Part shown: piece by piece, positions 8,558-17,268 of the stretch
Numbering within the stretch: position 1 is the stretch's first letter
Layout: each line of letters begins with the position of its first letter
Assembly (NCBI RefSeq): GCF_001012825.1
Contig: NZ_LCZJ02000033.1
Span: forward strand, 631,964 to 695,963
Length of the DNA stretch: 64,000 bases
From: Paenibacillus etheri
Lineage (GTDB): Bacteria > Bacillota > Bacilli > Paenibacillales > Paenibacillaceae
Direction of reading: 5' to 3'
Notes under the pieces: model-generated
Database searches by the model: none
What the model saw: only the letters and a program-made list of their open reading frames with translations
Told to the model about the DNA's origin: nothing
Made by a program: the position numbers and the translations under genes

Positions 8558-8731
8558 CTACAACAGATCGGCGTTTTTCAATGCATGCTCCCAGCTCGGA
8601 AAAAAGAACAGCGCACTTCTCATAAGATCAGGATCGTTTTGCTTCACTTGTTTTTTGCTGATCGAGCTTCCGTCGGTTTGAAGCTTTTTGATACGACTTA
8701 ACACTTCATCAGCCTCCAAAGGAATTTCCAT
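8558..8731 (-). CDS. Small 57-aa protein resembling a homing-endonuclease-associated repeat
   Basis: ATG at 8731 with AAAGGAGTG at good spacing, 57 codons, then a stop and a terminator: a complete small gene. The protein starts MEIPLEADEVLSRIKKLQ and ends FFPSWEHALKNADLL. The pattern (a helix, a short GSSISKKQVK turn, then P.L...A...F.SWE.AL..A) resembles a single copy of the short repeat often found next to HNH or homing endonucleases, which is a small helical DNA-binding unit. It stands alone with no nuclease domain. Function unknown; the family link is by pattern only. Confidence 0.65.
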   Translation of the reverse strand: MEIPLEADEVLSRIKKLQTDGSSISKKQVKQNDPDLMRSALFFFPSWEHALKNADLL

Positions 8732-8815
8732 TGAAACACTCCTTTCTCAGTGACCTAGTTTCCAATCATTTTCTCCATAATATGCAAATTTATTCTTCAT
8801 TTCGATTTCGACGGA

Positions 8816-8950
8816 TTAAACCAGCTGATAGATCGGTTGTTCAGCAATGAAATAGGTAGGAATCATTGGGTATCTCTCTGCCAGGATTTCAGCTAAATAT
8901 TTCATCCCTGGGGCTTCACTCTCCGCATGACCTAACATGATTCTCATCAT
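8816..8950 (-). pseudogene. C-terminal remnant of a Nif3-like protein
   Basis: A 44-codon frame on the minus strand contains GHAESEAPGMKYLAEILAER and ends FIAEQPIYQLV. This resembles the C-terminal end of Nif3/YbgI-type metal proteins (GHA..E.PGM..L...L....P.IP...I....P). The rest of the gene (over 200 codons) is missing. The ATG at 8950 has no proper ribosome site and overlaps a response-regulator fragment in another frame. Confidence 0.5.
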
Positions 8951-8972
8951 CCACGATCAGAACCTTCAGCAT
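8916..8972 (-). pseudogene. N-terminal remnant of a response regulator
   Basis: ATG at 8972 encodes MLKVLIVDDENHVR, the standard first strand and acidic pair of a receiver domain (YesN type), then runs out of frame after 18 codons at the junction with the Nif3-like remnant. A GGAG lies upstream. It looks like the 5' end of a deleted response regulator gene. Confidence 0.5.
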
Positions 8973-9113
8973 GATGTTCGCTCCAATCTCCTTAAGATAG
9001 GCTGTACTTTCTTATGAAAATATATATTATGCTATCACAATTGGATATTGTTGTGAATTCATGAATTTTCCTTCTTTTGCTTGAACTAGTGCTTTTCTTA
9101 CTTAAAAAAACAA

Positions 9114-9149
9114 CAAAAAAACGATGTATCCAGACATTCAGACACATCG
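9114..9149 (-). terminator. Terminator of the ada transcript
   Basis: Stem CGATGT / ACATCG with a 16-base loop, followed on the minus strand by a run of T residues. It begins 31 bases after the ada stop. Confidence 0.75.
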
Positions 9150-9179
9150 AATTTAGTATATTTTTAGTTGAGTAGCTAT

Positions 9180-10232
9180 CTACGAACTAAGGTTGTTCTC
9201 ATGATTGATTAACCATTCTTTTCTTGCAATGCCGCCGCCATAGCCCCCTAATTCACCGTTACTATTGATCACTCGATGACACGGAACCAAGATTGATAAT
9301 TGATTGGCTCCATTAGCTCTTGCTACAGCACGACAAGCCGAAGGGTTATTTATATTCTCTGCAAGCTCCTTGTAAGAGACCGTCTGGCCTACAGGGATTC
9401 TTCGAAGTTCATTCCATACCTGTTGTTGAAAGTCTGAGCCTAAATAACGAATCGGTGTTTTGAATTCCGCTAGTTCCCCTTCGAAATAAAGACTTAATTC
9501 CTCTTCAATTTGCTCTAGCACAGGAACTTTTTCAGGCAATATAGTTGCATTCAAGCGGGTGCGTAATTTCTTAATTTCGTTCTCAAGTCCCTTTCGATCC
9601 ACAAACTCCAGCAGTAAAAGGTGCTCTTCATCTGCGATCGCAAGCATAGAACCTAATATCGTTTCGATCCAGGTACAGTGCAGCACTGTAATCTGCTTGG
9701 AGTGATTCGGGACAGTGCCCATCGTTCGTGAAAAAGCATCTCTAAACCCATTACTCGAATCGTACCCGCTGTCCAGTTGTGCGTTAATGATAGAATCCCC
9801 ATTCCTGATATGTTTGAAGGCCAGCCCTAAACGTCTAGAACGTGCATATTCAATAAACGTCATTCCGAATTGCTTCTTAAATTGTCGGCGTGCTGTATTT
9901 GCACTTATCGATAGCTCATCAAAATCTTTATCGGTCCATTTTCTTTCCGGATTACGCTCAATAGCTTCGACAAGAAGCTTTACTTCTGAGGACATTTTCG
10001 TCGGATTAGATAAAGGCTGGCATCTTTTACAAGGTCTATAAGACGCTAACAAAGCTTCTTTGGCTGTTGCGAAAAACTCGCAATTTTCTTTATATGGCTT
10101 TTTAGCCGGGCAAGTTGGTCTACACATAATGCCTGTTGTTTTTACGCCGACAAAAAATACACCTTCATAATTGGAGTTTTTTTCGACTAACATCTCATAA
10201 TATTTATCGATTTGCTGTGTATTAGTGATCAT
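9180..10232 (-). CDS. ada: Ada: methylphosphotriester sensor, AraC activator and O6-methylguanine-DNA methyltransferase
   Basis: 350 residues, full-length bifunctional Ada. The N-terminal Ada zinc domain has C37, C41, C68 and C71 (MCRPTCPAKKPY and RPCKRCQP); the first is expected to accept methyl groups from phosphotriesters and turn the protein into an activator. An AraC helix-turn-helix follows (about 85-180). The C-terminal methyltransferase domain carries the acceptor C318 in LVPCHRVINSNGELGGYGGG. It lies 18 bases after a shortened isocitrate-lyase-family gene, has only a weak ribosome site, and is probably translated with it. Confidence 0.95.
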   Translation of the reverse strand: MITNTQQIDKYYEMLVEKNSNYEGVFFVGVKTTGIMCRPTCPAKKPYKENCEFFATAKEALLASYRPCKRCQPLSNPTKMSSEVKLLVEAIERNPERKWTDKDFDELSISANTARRQFKKQFGMTFIEYARSRRLGLAFKHIRNGDSIINAQLDSGYDSSNGFRDAFSRTMGTVPNHSKQITVLHCTWIETILGSMLAIADEEHLLLLEFVDRKGLENEIKKLRTRLNATILPEKVPVLEQIEEELSLYFEGELAEFKTPIRYLGSDFQQQVWNELRRIPVGQTVSYKELAENINNPSACRAVARANGANQLSILVPCHRVINSNGELGGYGGGIARKEWLINHENNLSS

Positions 10233-10250
10233 AGTATCGTTAGCTCATTT

Positions 10251-10694
10251 CTAAATAATGTTCGACTGCAGAATGGTTCGAGCACTCTCTTGAAGATTAT
10301 GTTGTGCTTGAAAGTAACTATACGGACCGTAGCTAATTCTTTTTACCCCAAGCTCCTGCAACTCAGCATTTGAAACCATACCATCCATCACCATAACATT
10401 TACAGGCAATGGCGACTTTTGCACAAATTGTTCTATCAAATTTCGATCCGTCAGCCCCGGTATAAAAATTCCATCTGCTCCAGCCGAAATAGACCACAGC
10501 AGCTGCTCAAATGAGAGCTGTTCACCATCCGAATAACCCCATGCTTCCGCCATTGCGAAGCTACTTGTGGCAATAGCCTTTGAACCCGCTTTTTCTATCG
10601 CTTTAGCCGAAGCTACATCCCAGCAGTTATATAGCATTAGCGGTTTCTCTTGATTATGCAAAGATTTAAAATAGTCATAGTCATTTCTCTTCAT
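10251..10694 (-). CDS. Isocitrate lyase/PEP mutase-family protein with an internal deletion
   Basis: 147 residues where family members usually have about 240-290. The N-terminus (KPLMLYNCWDVASAKAIEKAGSKAIATSS) and the C-terminus (ISAGADGIFIPGLTD, PLPVNVM, ELGVKRISYGPYSYFQA) both match the family. The middle, which should carry the metal-binding and catalytic segments (the DIEGGYG-type strand and the ED/INART strands), is missing between SFEQLLW and SISAGADG. The frame is intact. I read this as an in-frame internal deletion that probably left no lyase or mutase activity. It sits just upstream of ada, so one reason for its retention could be transcriptional or translational coupling; that is inference. 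Confidence 0.75.
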   Translation of the reverse strand: MKRNDYDYFKSLHNQEKPLMLYNCWDVASAKAIEKAGSKAIATSSFAMAEAWGYSDGEQLSFEQLLWSISAGADGIFIPGLTDRNLIEQFVQKSPLPVNVMVMDGMVSNAELQELGVKRISYGPYSYFQAQHNLQESARTILQSNII

Positions 10695-10827
10695 CAGTAG
10701 TCATCTCCATTAAATAGAATAGCACCACTATATAATAGACAATGATTCGTCATACCAGAAAAATTAACACCAATCTTTTTTTATGTACAAGCATAAACGC
10801 CTTCGGCGATATAAATTCTTATATTTC

Positions 10828-10883
10828 AAAAAAAGCACCGAAGAATGAACTCATCCTATAAGGACCTGATCAAACCTCGATGC
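10828..10883 (-). terminator. Terminator after the DMT transporter gene
   Basis: Minus-strand stem GCATCGAGG / CTTCGGTGC (two G-U pairs) enclosing a second small hairpin and followed by seven T residues. Confidence 0.75.
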
Positions 10884-10901
10884 CATTTTGCAGATTACAG
10901 T

Positions 10902-11834
10902 TTACAGTTCTACCTTACGGAGTGATGGTTTAGAGGATGGTTTGGGTGACTTTTCCCCTGTTCGTATCGGTATGATTTGAGGTGCCGCGATTCCGATCAG
11001 TACGACAAGAATTCCAACCCACCGAAGCAAAGACACTTCTTCTTGCAGGACTAACACGGAGGCTACAACAGCTGCCGGCAACTCCGCCGCACCTAGAATC
11101 GTTCCCAGACCTGAACCCAGTTTCGGAACACCAATAGAAAAGAACAGTACAGGAATAACTATACCAAGCAACCCTAAAGGAAGACCATACTTCCAAAGTC
11201 CATCTGTAAGCGCTCCGTCGTAAATAAAGGAAGGCGAAAAAACAACCATAATAATAATCATTGCACTTGTAGTCATATACAAGCTTTTATTCACAGCAGG
11301 TACCTGGGTAGCCACTCTTCCGCTGACAAAAATATAAAAGGCAAACGATACCGCAGACATCAAACCGAAAACAATACCACTCGTAGTCATTTCACCTACA
11401 CTTGGTTCTAGAATCCCCCCAGCTAGTATTGTTCCTATCAGAAGGATAACCATCGAAATTATTTTCTCTCGACTAGGCCATTTTCTATCTACAATAGCCT
11501 CCAGAATCACACCAATCCAAGTAAATTGGAATAAGAGAACGATCGCAATCGAAGCAGGTAATTGTTCAACGGCAAACCCATAGAAAATACCCGTCATGCT
11601 AATGGTAATCCCCGCGCCTAATAACGAAGCGCCTACCTTTAACCCGAGTTTTATTCGGGAAAATAATACAACTAACAAGAGCAGCATGCACCATCCAAAA
11701 AAGTATTGCGCCCCGACCAGTTGCTGCATTCTAAATCCATCATTCATCCCAAGCTTAACGATCGTGGAAAGCGATCCATAACTACATGCTCCTATAAATA
11801 CTAGTAAAGCATATTTGAGTAACTTCATATTCAT
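10902..11834 (-). CDS. DMT/EamA-family membrane transporter
   Basis: 310 residues with ten predicted membrane helices arranged as two EamA halves, ending in a short basic tail (TGEKSPKPSSKPSLRKVEL). EamA proteins are drug/metabolite or amino-acid exporters; the substrate cannot be read from sequence. The start MNMKLL follows a purine-rich GGAAAGAAG. It is preceded by a 13-bp tandem repeat and the terminator of the upstream gene, so it appears to be monocistronic. Confidence 0.88.
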   Translation of the reverse strand: MNMKLLKYALLVFIGACSYGSLSTIVKLGMNDGFRMQQLVGAQYFFGWCMLLLLVVLFSRIKLGLKVGASLLGAGITISMTGIFYGFAVEQLPASIAIVLLFQFTWIGVILEAIVDRKWPSREKIISMVILLIGTILAGGILEPSVGEMTTSGIVFGLMSAVSFAFYIFVSGRVATQVPAVNKSLYMTTSAMIIIMVVFSPSFIYDGALTDGLWKYGLPLGLLGIVIPVLFFSIGVPKLGSGLGTILGAAELPAAVVASVLVLQEEVSLLRWVGILVVLIGIAAPQIIPIRTGEKSPKPSSKPSLRKVEL

Positions 11835-11854
11835 CGTAATCTTCTTTCCTTTCT

Positions 11855-11905
11855 GTTGAACCGTCCTATTGAACCGTCCTATTGAACCGTCCTATTGAAC
11901 CGTCC
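11855..11905. repeat. 13-bp tandem repeat, four copies
   Basis: Four head-to-tail copies of ATTGAACCGTCCT (first copy begins with G, last lacks the final T) sit directly upstream of the DMT transporter, at 21-71 bases before its ATG. The region is non-coding. Confidence 0.95.
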
Positions 11906-11913
11906 AAATCACA

Positions 11914-11948
11914 TAATAAAGCCCCTTGTCATCGAAATGACAAGGGGC
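11914..11948 (-). terminator. Strong hairpin terminator upstream of the DMT gene
   Basis: Perfect 12-base stem (GCCCCTTGTCAT / ATGACAAGGGGC) with a four-base loop, followed by TTTATTA on the minus strand. It probably ends the transcript of the repeat protein at 12098-14764. Confidence 0.85.
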
Positions 11949-12097
11949 GACTGAAACCAAAGAATACATCTTTGACAAAATTCCGCCACTCCATCCACTG
12001 GATAGAGTTTGGTTTATTTACTTATAGCAACACGGATTATAATATGATAAATCACACAGGGTGTCAACTTGAAATGTTTACAATAACTTTATTTCGA

Positions 12098-14764
12098 TTA
12101 TATTTCAAACTCTTCTGTTGAATTTGAAAGACCACCATTCTGTACACCGCTATTATTGGCTACAGCAAGAACATACACTTTATATTTGACACCTTTAACA
12201 ATTGAATCACCGTTAACATCCCTTGTCGCAGTGAATATTGAAGGATTCGTCCCGTTAGGGGTTACAGACGTATAATACGAGGATCTCACCTCAATAGCAT
12301 CCGCAGAACCAAACCCTTGTTTAGATGGAACCACCAATACTCGATATTCTGAAATATTGGATTCATTGGCTGATTTGACGAAACTGATCAGGATTCTACC
12401 ATTGTCCTCTTTATACGTTACATTGGTTACAGAGATCACTGGGCTCTTGGTTGTTGACAACGTAATGACCGAAGACTCCCCGGATAATGCATTGGAACCT
12501 GAATAATTACTACCACCCACAGCTAACACATACACTTTATAGCTGGTTCCAGCCTTTATCAAATTGCCACGTACGTCTCTGGCGGAAGAATCTAATACTT
12601 GACTGGTACTGTTGCCTGATGTACTTACCGAGGTGTAATTAGCACTTGATACATTATTAGCATCAGACAGGCTAAAGCTACTGTAATATGACGTAGGTAC
12701 CACCATAATTCGGTATTGGTTAATGTACGTTTCATCTGTGGCATGGCTAAACGATACCTTCAAATCTCGGCCATCGCCATAGTCATTTACATCGCTAACA
12801 CTCAAGTTTGTAACGGCTTTTACACTAGAATCATTCAACAATGTTATGACCGATGAAGCGGAAGAGAGCACATTCGAATCCCAATAGATCCCGCTTCCGA
12901 TGGTTAACACATACACTCTATAGCTAGTTCCATTCTTTATCGAAGCTCCGAGAACGTCTCTGGTTGACGAATTCATTACTTGACTGGTAGAAGACCCGGA
13001 TGTACTCACCGATGTATAATTGCTACTTGATACATTATTCGCTTCAGCTAAACTAAAGCTACTGTAATAGGATGTTGGTACTACCATAATTCGATACTGG
13101 CTAATATAGGTTTCGTCCGTCGGATGAGTGAAGGACACTCTCAGATCTCGGCCATCACCATAGTCGTTAACGTCACTGACACTCAAGTTTGATATGGTAC
13201 TCACACTGGTATCATTCAACAACGTAATGACCGATGAAGGTGACGAAAGCACATTGCCTCCTGTATTACTGCCGCTTCCAATAGATAAGATATATACTTT
13301 ATAATTGACTCCATTCTTTATCAAAGCTCCACGTACATCTCTGGTTGACGAGTTCAATACTTGATTGGTTGTAGTACCATTTGTACTCACCGCTGTATAG
13401 TAGCTATTTGATACATTATTGGCTTCGGCTAAACTAAAGCTACTGTAATATGACGTCGGAACTACCATGATTCGGTACTGGCTGATATAGGTTTCGTCCG
13501 TCGCATGAGTAAATGACACTCTCAAATCTCGGCCATCATTATAATTGTTAACGTCGCTAACACTTAAGTTAGAGACCCCTATGTTGGACAGCGTTATTGC
13601 AGATGAGACAGAAGACAACACATGATTCGCTGCTGCATTGCTGCTATCAATCGCCATGACAAACACTCTATAGCTCACGCCTGTTTTAACAAGAGCTCCG
13701 TCCACATCTCTGGCTCCTGAAGATAGAACTTGGGTAATATTATTACCCGTCTTGCTGACCAGCGTGTAATTAGCACTGGACACATTATTTGCTGTCGCTA
13801 AATTAAAATTTGAATAATTAGTAGCTTTGACAACAAATATCCGATAAGAGCTTATCTTCGACTCATCTGACAGCTTATTGAAGCTAACCGATAGATCTCT
13901 TCCATCTCCATAATCACTTATATCTTTTACTTGTACATTATTTATTGCTACGACAGTCTTATTCACTAGTGTCATAGTGGAAGACCCACTAGAAAGTGTA
14001 CTGGTATTACTTCCTTTGCCAACCGTTAAGACATAAGCCACATACGCTTGATTACTCTTAATTAAATCACCATCAACAGTTCTCGAAGCAGACGTCAATT
14101 TAATCGAAGGATTAGTAGCTGTTGGTAATATAGTAGAATAATTGTAAGAGGCTATCGTTTGTGCAGACGATAGGTTGAGAATATTCCCTGATTTAACAAT
14201 CAGAACACGGTAATGATCCACTAGTGACTCATTTGCCGCTCGAGTGAAGCTAACCTGAAGATCACGACCATCACCGAAATCACTCACATCCTGCGCTACT
14301 ACGTTGGTTACGGGGCCTGCATTTCCAACGTTCGAGGATGAAGTCGTTATAGTTACAACTTGCGTCTTGGGGTTCCATCCCACTTTATGGCCCAGTGCTT
14401 CACTGACGAACCTTGTTGGGACCATCGTTCTCCCCTTCAGATTCAAACCAGGCACGTCTAGATTTACAGCCTTATTGTTAATGGTGGCTGTCTTTGAGCC
14501 AATCTTTAACATAATCGTTGTATCAGCTTTAGTTGCAGTTACAGTTTGTGCCTTTTGATTCCACTTGATGGTGGCATTAAAGGCTTCAAAAATAGCCCGC
14601 AGCGGCACCATCGTCCGCCCTTTCACCATCACCGGTGCTTGATCTGTAGACAATCGAACCCCGTCAATAATAATACTGATCGGAGTAGCAGCCTTCACAG
14701 AGGATTGAAACATCATCGGAATGACTACTAAAACTACTAAAATTGAAATCCATAACTTCTTCAC
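12098..14764 (-). CDS. Secreted protein: stalk (copper amine oxidase-like N) domain plus six fibronectin-like repeats
   Basis: 888 residues from the GTG at 14764, chosen because AGGAGGG lies at good spacing; an ATG at 14794 has no ribosome site. A signal peptide (MKKLWISILVVLVVIPMMFQSSVKA) is followed by a copper-amine-oxidase-N-type stalk domain (about 27-145) with the duplicated GRTMVPLR / GRTMVPTRF motif. Six repeats of about 110-125 residues follow, each opening with a D.SDYGDGRDL.VSF-like strand and closing with LSS.SS.ITL. Repeats 3-5 are nearly identical and repeat 6 is degenerate. No SLH, dockerin, LPXTG or catalytic domain is visible. It is probably a wall-associated or extracellular structural or binding protein. 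Function not recognised. Confidence 0.8.
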   Translation of the reverse strand: MKKLWISILVVLVVIPMMFQSSVKAATPISIIIDGVRLSTDQAPVMVKGRTMVPLRAIFEAFNATIKWNQKAQTVTATKADTTIMLKIGSKTATINNKAVNLDVPGLNLKGRTMVPTRFVSEALGHKVGWNPKTQVVTITTSSSNVGNAGPVTNVVAQDVSDFGDGRDLQVSFTRAANESLVDHYRVLIVKSGNILNLSSAQTIASYNYSTILPTATNPSIKLTSASRTVDGDLIKSNQAYVAYVLTVGKGSNTSTLSSGSSTMTLVNKTVVAINNVQVKDISDYGDGRDLSVSFNKLSDESKISSYRIFVVKATNYSNFNLATANNVSSANYTLVSKTGNNITQVLSSGARDVDGALVKTGVSYRVFVMAIDSSNAAANHVLSSVSSAITLSNIGVSNLSVSDVNNYNDGRDLRVSFTHATDETYISQYRIMVVPTSYYSSFSLAEANNVSNSYYTAVSTNGTTTNQVLNSSTRDVRGALIKNGVNYKVYILSIGSGSNTGGNVLSSPSSVITLLNDTSVSTISNLSVSDVNDYGDGRDLRVSFTHPTDETYISQYRIMVVPTSYYSSFSLAEANNVSSSNYTSVSTSGSSTSQVMNSSTRDVLGASIKNGTSYRVYVLTIGSGIYWDSNVLSSASSVITLLNDSSVKAVTNLSVSDVNDYGDGRDLKVSFSHATDETYINQYRIMVVPTSYYSSFSLSDANNVSSANYTSVSTSGNSTSQVLDSSARDVRGNLIKAGTSYKVYVLAVGGSNYSGSNALSGESSVITLSTTKSPVISVTNVTYKEDNGRILISFVKSANESNISEYRVLVVPSKQGFGSADAIEVRSSYYTSVTPNGTNPSIFTATRDVNGDSIVKGVKYKVYVLAVANNSGVQNGGLSNSTEEFEI

Positions 14765-14899
14765 AGATCCACCCTCCTGGAATGACGAATACATTTTTTA
14801 CCTACTCATTTGACGCTTCTAACTATACAAAAGTTTCATGATTTATGGGTTACAAAAAAATAACCTAGACTCTCCCCACATCCTCCACAACCCTCTTTG

Positions 14900-14937
14900 A
14901 AAAAGAAAAAGGAAAGAGCGGTGTGCTCTCTCCTTTC
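14900..14937 (-). terminator. Terminator after the PBP gene
   Basis: Minus strand: AAAGGAGAGAGC / GCTCTTTCCTTT stem with a five-base loop followed by a T-rich tail, directly after the stop at 14940. Confidence 0.8.
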
Positions 14938-14939
14938 GA

Positions 14940-17012
14940 TTATTCCTTCATATTTTTAACAATATTTTTTTTCGGAATTCCATCTAATCCATACTCCCAA
15001 TCATAAGCATCAAAAATTTTTCTAGCTACAGGTGCGGCGCTATTTGATCCGAACCCACCTTCAGGAATGACTACAGCCACAGCAAGTTTTGGATTATCAC
15101 GTGGTGCAAAGGCTATGAACACTCCGTTATCCCGGTTAATTTTTTTACTATCCGTTTGTTGTGAAGTCCCTGTTTTACGAGCAAAATCATAGGGGAAATC
15201 ACCGAAGGCACTTTTAACGTCACTGTTCATCCCTTTCTTGATTTCCCGCCAAAAGGATTTATCGAAATTAGTCACTTCATCAAGCACTTCCCGTTTGAAC
15301 GCTTTGATAACCTTCCCATTTGAATCAGTGATTTTACTTACCAACTGTGGTTTGATTCGTTGCCCTTCATTGGCTAAAGTAGCTGCATATTGCGCCAGCT
15401 GAAGAACTGTGTAACGCCCTTGCTGTCCAAAAGAAGCATACACAAGCGCAGACTGAACTGATCCAGCTTTCGCTTCAGCCTTATAATTCAAATCGCCCAA
15501 GTATTCTCTGGGTAAACCTATACCTGTTGGAACACCAAGACCGAATTCTTTCATATATGTGTCCCATACATCAATACCCTTAGACTTATATTTGTCGTAC
15601 AATTTTTTCCCAATCATATCAACCATATATACGTTTGAAGATTTTTCAATTGCCGTGTGAGGATACAAAGAGTTATATACATGATTCGATGAATTCCTTA
15701 CAAAGGTCTCATGTCCCTCTCTACCAAACGAGGTGATTCCTTTATCTTGATAAATAGAAGATGTATTTATAAAGCCCTCTTTTAATCCAATCAGTACACT
15801 TAATGGTTTTATTGTCGAGCCGAGCAGCACCGTGGACTCGAAATTATGCCCTGATCTTCCTGATGAATAGGGAGTAATCGTTCCGTTTTGATAATGCTTT
15901 TCGATTTGTTCGTACTTCTCCGGTAATATCGAACCCGTAGCCCAATAATTGGCATCATAGTCAGGCATACTCGCCATCGTAATAATATTGCCTGTATCGA
16001 CCTCCATGGCTACAGCGTAACCTGTTAAAGCATCGGGATGTGTTTCCCCCTGTACTGTGTGCGAATGCAACCACTGAATCTGATCTTTAATAGCCTCTTC
16101 AGTCTTCATCTGAATTTTTTTATTTATCGTAGTCCAGATATTGCTCCCTTTAACCGGCGGTTCAATACTGACGATTTTCTCCGCCATGTTCTGCGGATCT
16201 ACTGAAACTTCCTTATAACCATTCTGTCCCCGAAGCTCCTTCTGGTATTGCAGCTCCAAGCCATCAAAGCCTACGAGCTCATCCTCTTTATAGTTAAGTC
16301 CAGGATTCTGATTATTTTTCATTGCCTGAAGTACATCCTTATAAAGATCTAAACTAGTAGAAGATTTAAAAAACTTCACATATCCAACAGCTTGTACAGC
16401 CACCGTATCGATATCATAATGCCTAGAACTCTCCTCTAACACCTCAAGATTGGGATATTCGTTTTTGTGCTCCAAAAAATAAGCGATTTCTTTCTTGGAT
16501 AACTCTGATTTAATTCTTCGTGCCACATAACCAGAAGACTTTTTAGAATATAAATCCATAGAATCAAGGATCTCTTCTTTTGTTATTTTTTTATCATTAG
16601 GATCACCATAGGTTTCGAAGGCTTCTGCTAATTTGCTAGCCAGTGCCTTTGATTTGTTATTTGCCTCAGCTGTTAATGTAGTTTTTTTGTTCGTTTTATC
16701 TGTTGTTGTGGTAGTATATTCTTTTTGCAAAGTGAGATATAAAGATTGAACAGGTATAGAATAGGCCAATTCCTCACCTTCAGCTGCGAGGATATTCCCT
16801 CTCATTGCTGATAATGGCACTATTTTCGTATCCCGATTAGCTTCGGTTTCAGTTAGCGTAGATCCTTCGACAAATTGCAAGACAGCAAGACGAAGGATAA
16901 TCACACAAAAAATAATAAAAGTGCTAAAGAAAAAAATATTGATTCTTAATTCACTAGAGTTATTTATAGTTTTGCTACTATCTTGTATTCCTTTTCTGTC
17001 AAAGAATCTCAC
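14940..17012 (-). CDS. Class B penicillin-binding protein (PBP2-like transpeptidase)
   Basis: 690 residues from the GTG at 17012, preferred because AAGGAGTGG lies six to seven bases upstream; the ATG at 17057 would encode that site. One membrane anchor (about 26-45) is followed by a dimerisation domain and the transpeptidase domain with S399-T-I-K, S458-S-N and K613-T-G. It cross-links peptidoglycan outside the membrane. Length and layout resemble the PbpA/PbpH elongation PBPs of Bacillus. A threonine-rich insert (TTTTTDKTNKKTTLT) in the N-terminal domain is unusual. It is transcribed alone, with no rod-shape genes (mreBCD, rodA) next to it. Confidence 0.92.
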   Translation of the reverse strand: MRFFDRKGIQDSSKTINNSSELRINIFFFSTFIIFCVIILRLAVLQFVEGSTLTETEANRDTKIVPLSAMRGNILAAEGEELAYSIPVQSLYLTLQKEYTTTTTDKTNKKTTLTAEANNKSKALASKLAEAFETYGDPNDKKITKEEILDSMDLYSKKSSGYVARRIKSELSKKEIAYFLEHKNEYPNLEVLEESSRHYDIDTVAVQAVGYVKFFKSSTSLDLYKDVLQAMKNNQNPGLNYKEDELVGFDGLELQYQKELRGQNGYKEVSVDPQNMAEKIVSIEPPVKGSNIWTTINKKIQMKTEEAIKDQIQWLHSHTVQGETHPDALTGYAVAMEVDTGNIITMASMPDYDANYWATGSILPEKYEQIEKHYQNGTITPYSSGRSGHNFESTVLLGSTIKPLSVLIGLKEGFINTSSIYQDKGITSFGREGHETFVRNSSNHVYNSLYPHTAIEKSSNVYMVDMIGKKLYDKYKSKGIDVWDTYMKEFGLGVPTGIGLPREYLGDLNYKAEAKAGSVQSALVYASFGQQGRYTVLQLAQYAATLANEGQRIKPQLVSKITDSNGKVIKAFKREVLDEVTNFDKSFWREIKKGMNSDVKSAFGDFPYDFARKTGTSQQTDSKKINRDNGVFIAFAPRDNPKLAVAVVIPEGGFGSNSAAPVARKIFDAYDWEYGLDGIPKKNIVKNMKE

Positions 17013-17134
17013 ATAATCCCACTCCTTATTCCCAAAATTATACAACATAAGATTCAATTATAAACTAGCAAACTCAAATATACAAAATTAAGAATAATAG
17101 TTAAATAATTGTTCACAAATCGATATATCGAATT

Positions 17135-17171
17135 AAAAAAGCAGCGATCCTCGGAGTGGGAGAATCGCTGC
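17135..17171 (-). terminator. Terminator of the siderophore uptake operon
   Basis: Stem GCAGCGAT / ATCGCTGC extended by further pairs, followed by six T residues on the minus strand, about 100 bases after the permease stop. Confidence 0.85.
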
Positions 17172-17268
17172 TCTGTGTTTTTGGTCGTTGATTGCCTGTA
17201 CGAATGAATCCTAATCATCTGCTGAGGCTTACGGGCTTAAATGACGTTATTTTCAAGATTTGCAAACC

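Noticed and set aside
8388-8681. 97-codon plus-strand frame
   Set aside because: Antisense to the 57-aa gene and its terminator; composition unlike a protein.
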